A stretch of DNA of 64,000 nt from Congeria kusceri (Eukaryota; Mollusca; Bivalvia; Myida; Dreissenidae), in the NCBI GenBank assembly GCA_027627225.1, contig CM051027.1, positions 90,580,151-90,644,150 on the forward strand, read 5' to 3'. Position 1 is the stretch's first letter. Each line of letters opens with the position of its first letter. Below, piece after piece: positions 63,127-64,000 of the stretch. The notes under the pieces are model-generated. The model saw only the letters and a list, made by a program, of their open reading frames with translations, was not told the origin of the DNA and did not search any database. Position numbers and translations under genes: made by a program.

Positions 63127-64000
63127 AGAACTAAGCATTTTACGATCAGAGTTACGAACAACGTAAGTTCATTGTAAGTGGGTGTTTAAAATAATCCCTT
63201 TCTGTTGCGTTAAAACAAGACGACAGCGTGCATGAATATGTAAGGAAAGATTTCTCTTTGCGTTATATAAATATAATTGCATATCAATCGTGCTATTATT
63301 TGTAAACTGCACTCCAAAGTTTGGTAAAACATTCACAGCAGTTTTACATTTTCAAACTTGCAGATTGAAGCCTTCACGAAAGTTTCATCAACTATCATGA
63401 TCGATAACGCTATCAGCATTAAATTTCAGTGAAGGTATTCCGTGTTCGAAGTCTGGCAGGATGACAATAAACAATCTGTAGGAGTAAACATTCAACGCAA
63501 ATGTTATTGTCTTGACAAATATTCTTATCAGATAGTGTACTACCATGCAAGAGGAAACGTTGATTCCAGACAATGGTCAACGTATAATGGAATATGAGCC
63601 CAAGATAGTGTATGCCTTAATAACACTGAAAGGCAATTAGAAAATATTAATAGGCATGGACAACATTTTGAACGAACTCCCATGAGCGAGACGACTGATG
63701 TTATTTTATACAAAGAGACCTTTGCGGTTAAGTTTTTCTCATTAGTCTTTAAGGGATCAATTCCATTGACATTACTGTAAAATAGTTAATGTAATCTAAT
63801 CTATATAACGGATTCTTAGTTGACGGTGGATTTATTCTGTTGTCGGTTATAAAATGAAATCATTTTCATTTAAATTATTGAAGTTATGTTGTTCACTTGG
63901 CGAACATTTTTAAGGGACCATTGTTAACTTTTCTTGCAGCAAATGTAAATGAATCCAAACAATTTCTTTGAAAATAGACATACTAAAAACTAAATAATAA
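63127..64000. other. Terminal stretch, no gene recognised
   Basis: AT-rich, without repeats or splice evidence that I can support. Confidence 0.3.

Overview
The window looks like the nuclear genome of a bivalve mollusc, most likely a dreissenid (zebra/quagga mussel). It is AT-rich, with short exons and long introns. It is crowded with bivalve-type dispersed repeats: elements that begin AAACAAGAG and carry internal 140-166 bp tandem units, and MITEs whose ends contain CCGGTCTTAATGCATG. The species call is from pattern memory and was not searched.

Two genes are supported, both on the minus strand. The main one (33325 down to 10115) is a 20-exon gene that I reconstructed by reading splice junctions. 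Exon lengths and phases fit throughout and give a 3993-nt CDS (1330 codons plus stop). Its N-terminus has three CCCH zinc fingers in the spacing of ZC3H11A. Its interior and C-terminus keep ZC3H11A-type motifs (VKSLEEI.RERA, VKTFAEIMAEKK, repeated RLG motifs, acidic LL..EIDELLS end). It is therefore an ortholog of ZC3H11A, a nuclear mRNA-export factor, but about 500 residues longer than the human protein because of an RS-rich exon and several acidic or lysine-rich exons. Left of it, 3777-4004 is the first coding exon of a choline/ethanolamine phosphotransferase (CEPT1/CHPT1 family). I did not find its remaining exons.

Region by region: 1-3776 is CEPT1 intron with three nested DNA-element remnants. 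4005-10114 is intergenic, with one rolling-circle-like array, a 160-bp tandem array and a MITE pair. 10115-33325 is ZC3H11A, whose introns hold five large tandem-repeat elements, a hAT-like element with intact 8-bp target duplication, a Harbinger-like element, and two near-perfect foldbacks. 33326-64000 contains no gene I can recognise. It holds a decayed non-LTR retrotransposon (56732-59560), a decayed coding fragment (about 55230-55720), minisatellites of 33, 60 and 66 bp, a G-run-bearing MITE, several low-copy dispersed repeats and long AT-rich stretches.

The most notable points are the GC-AG intron that splits the first zinc finger, the 189-bp in-frame duplication inside one exon, the run of nine phase 1-1 exons, the shared hairpin-plus-subterminal-inverted-repeat design of three unrelated tandem-repeat element families (Helentron/HINE-like), and a minisatellite that appears to have arisen inside a dispersed repeat.
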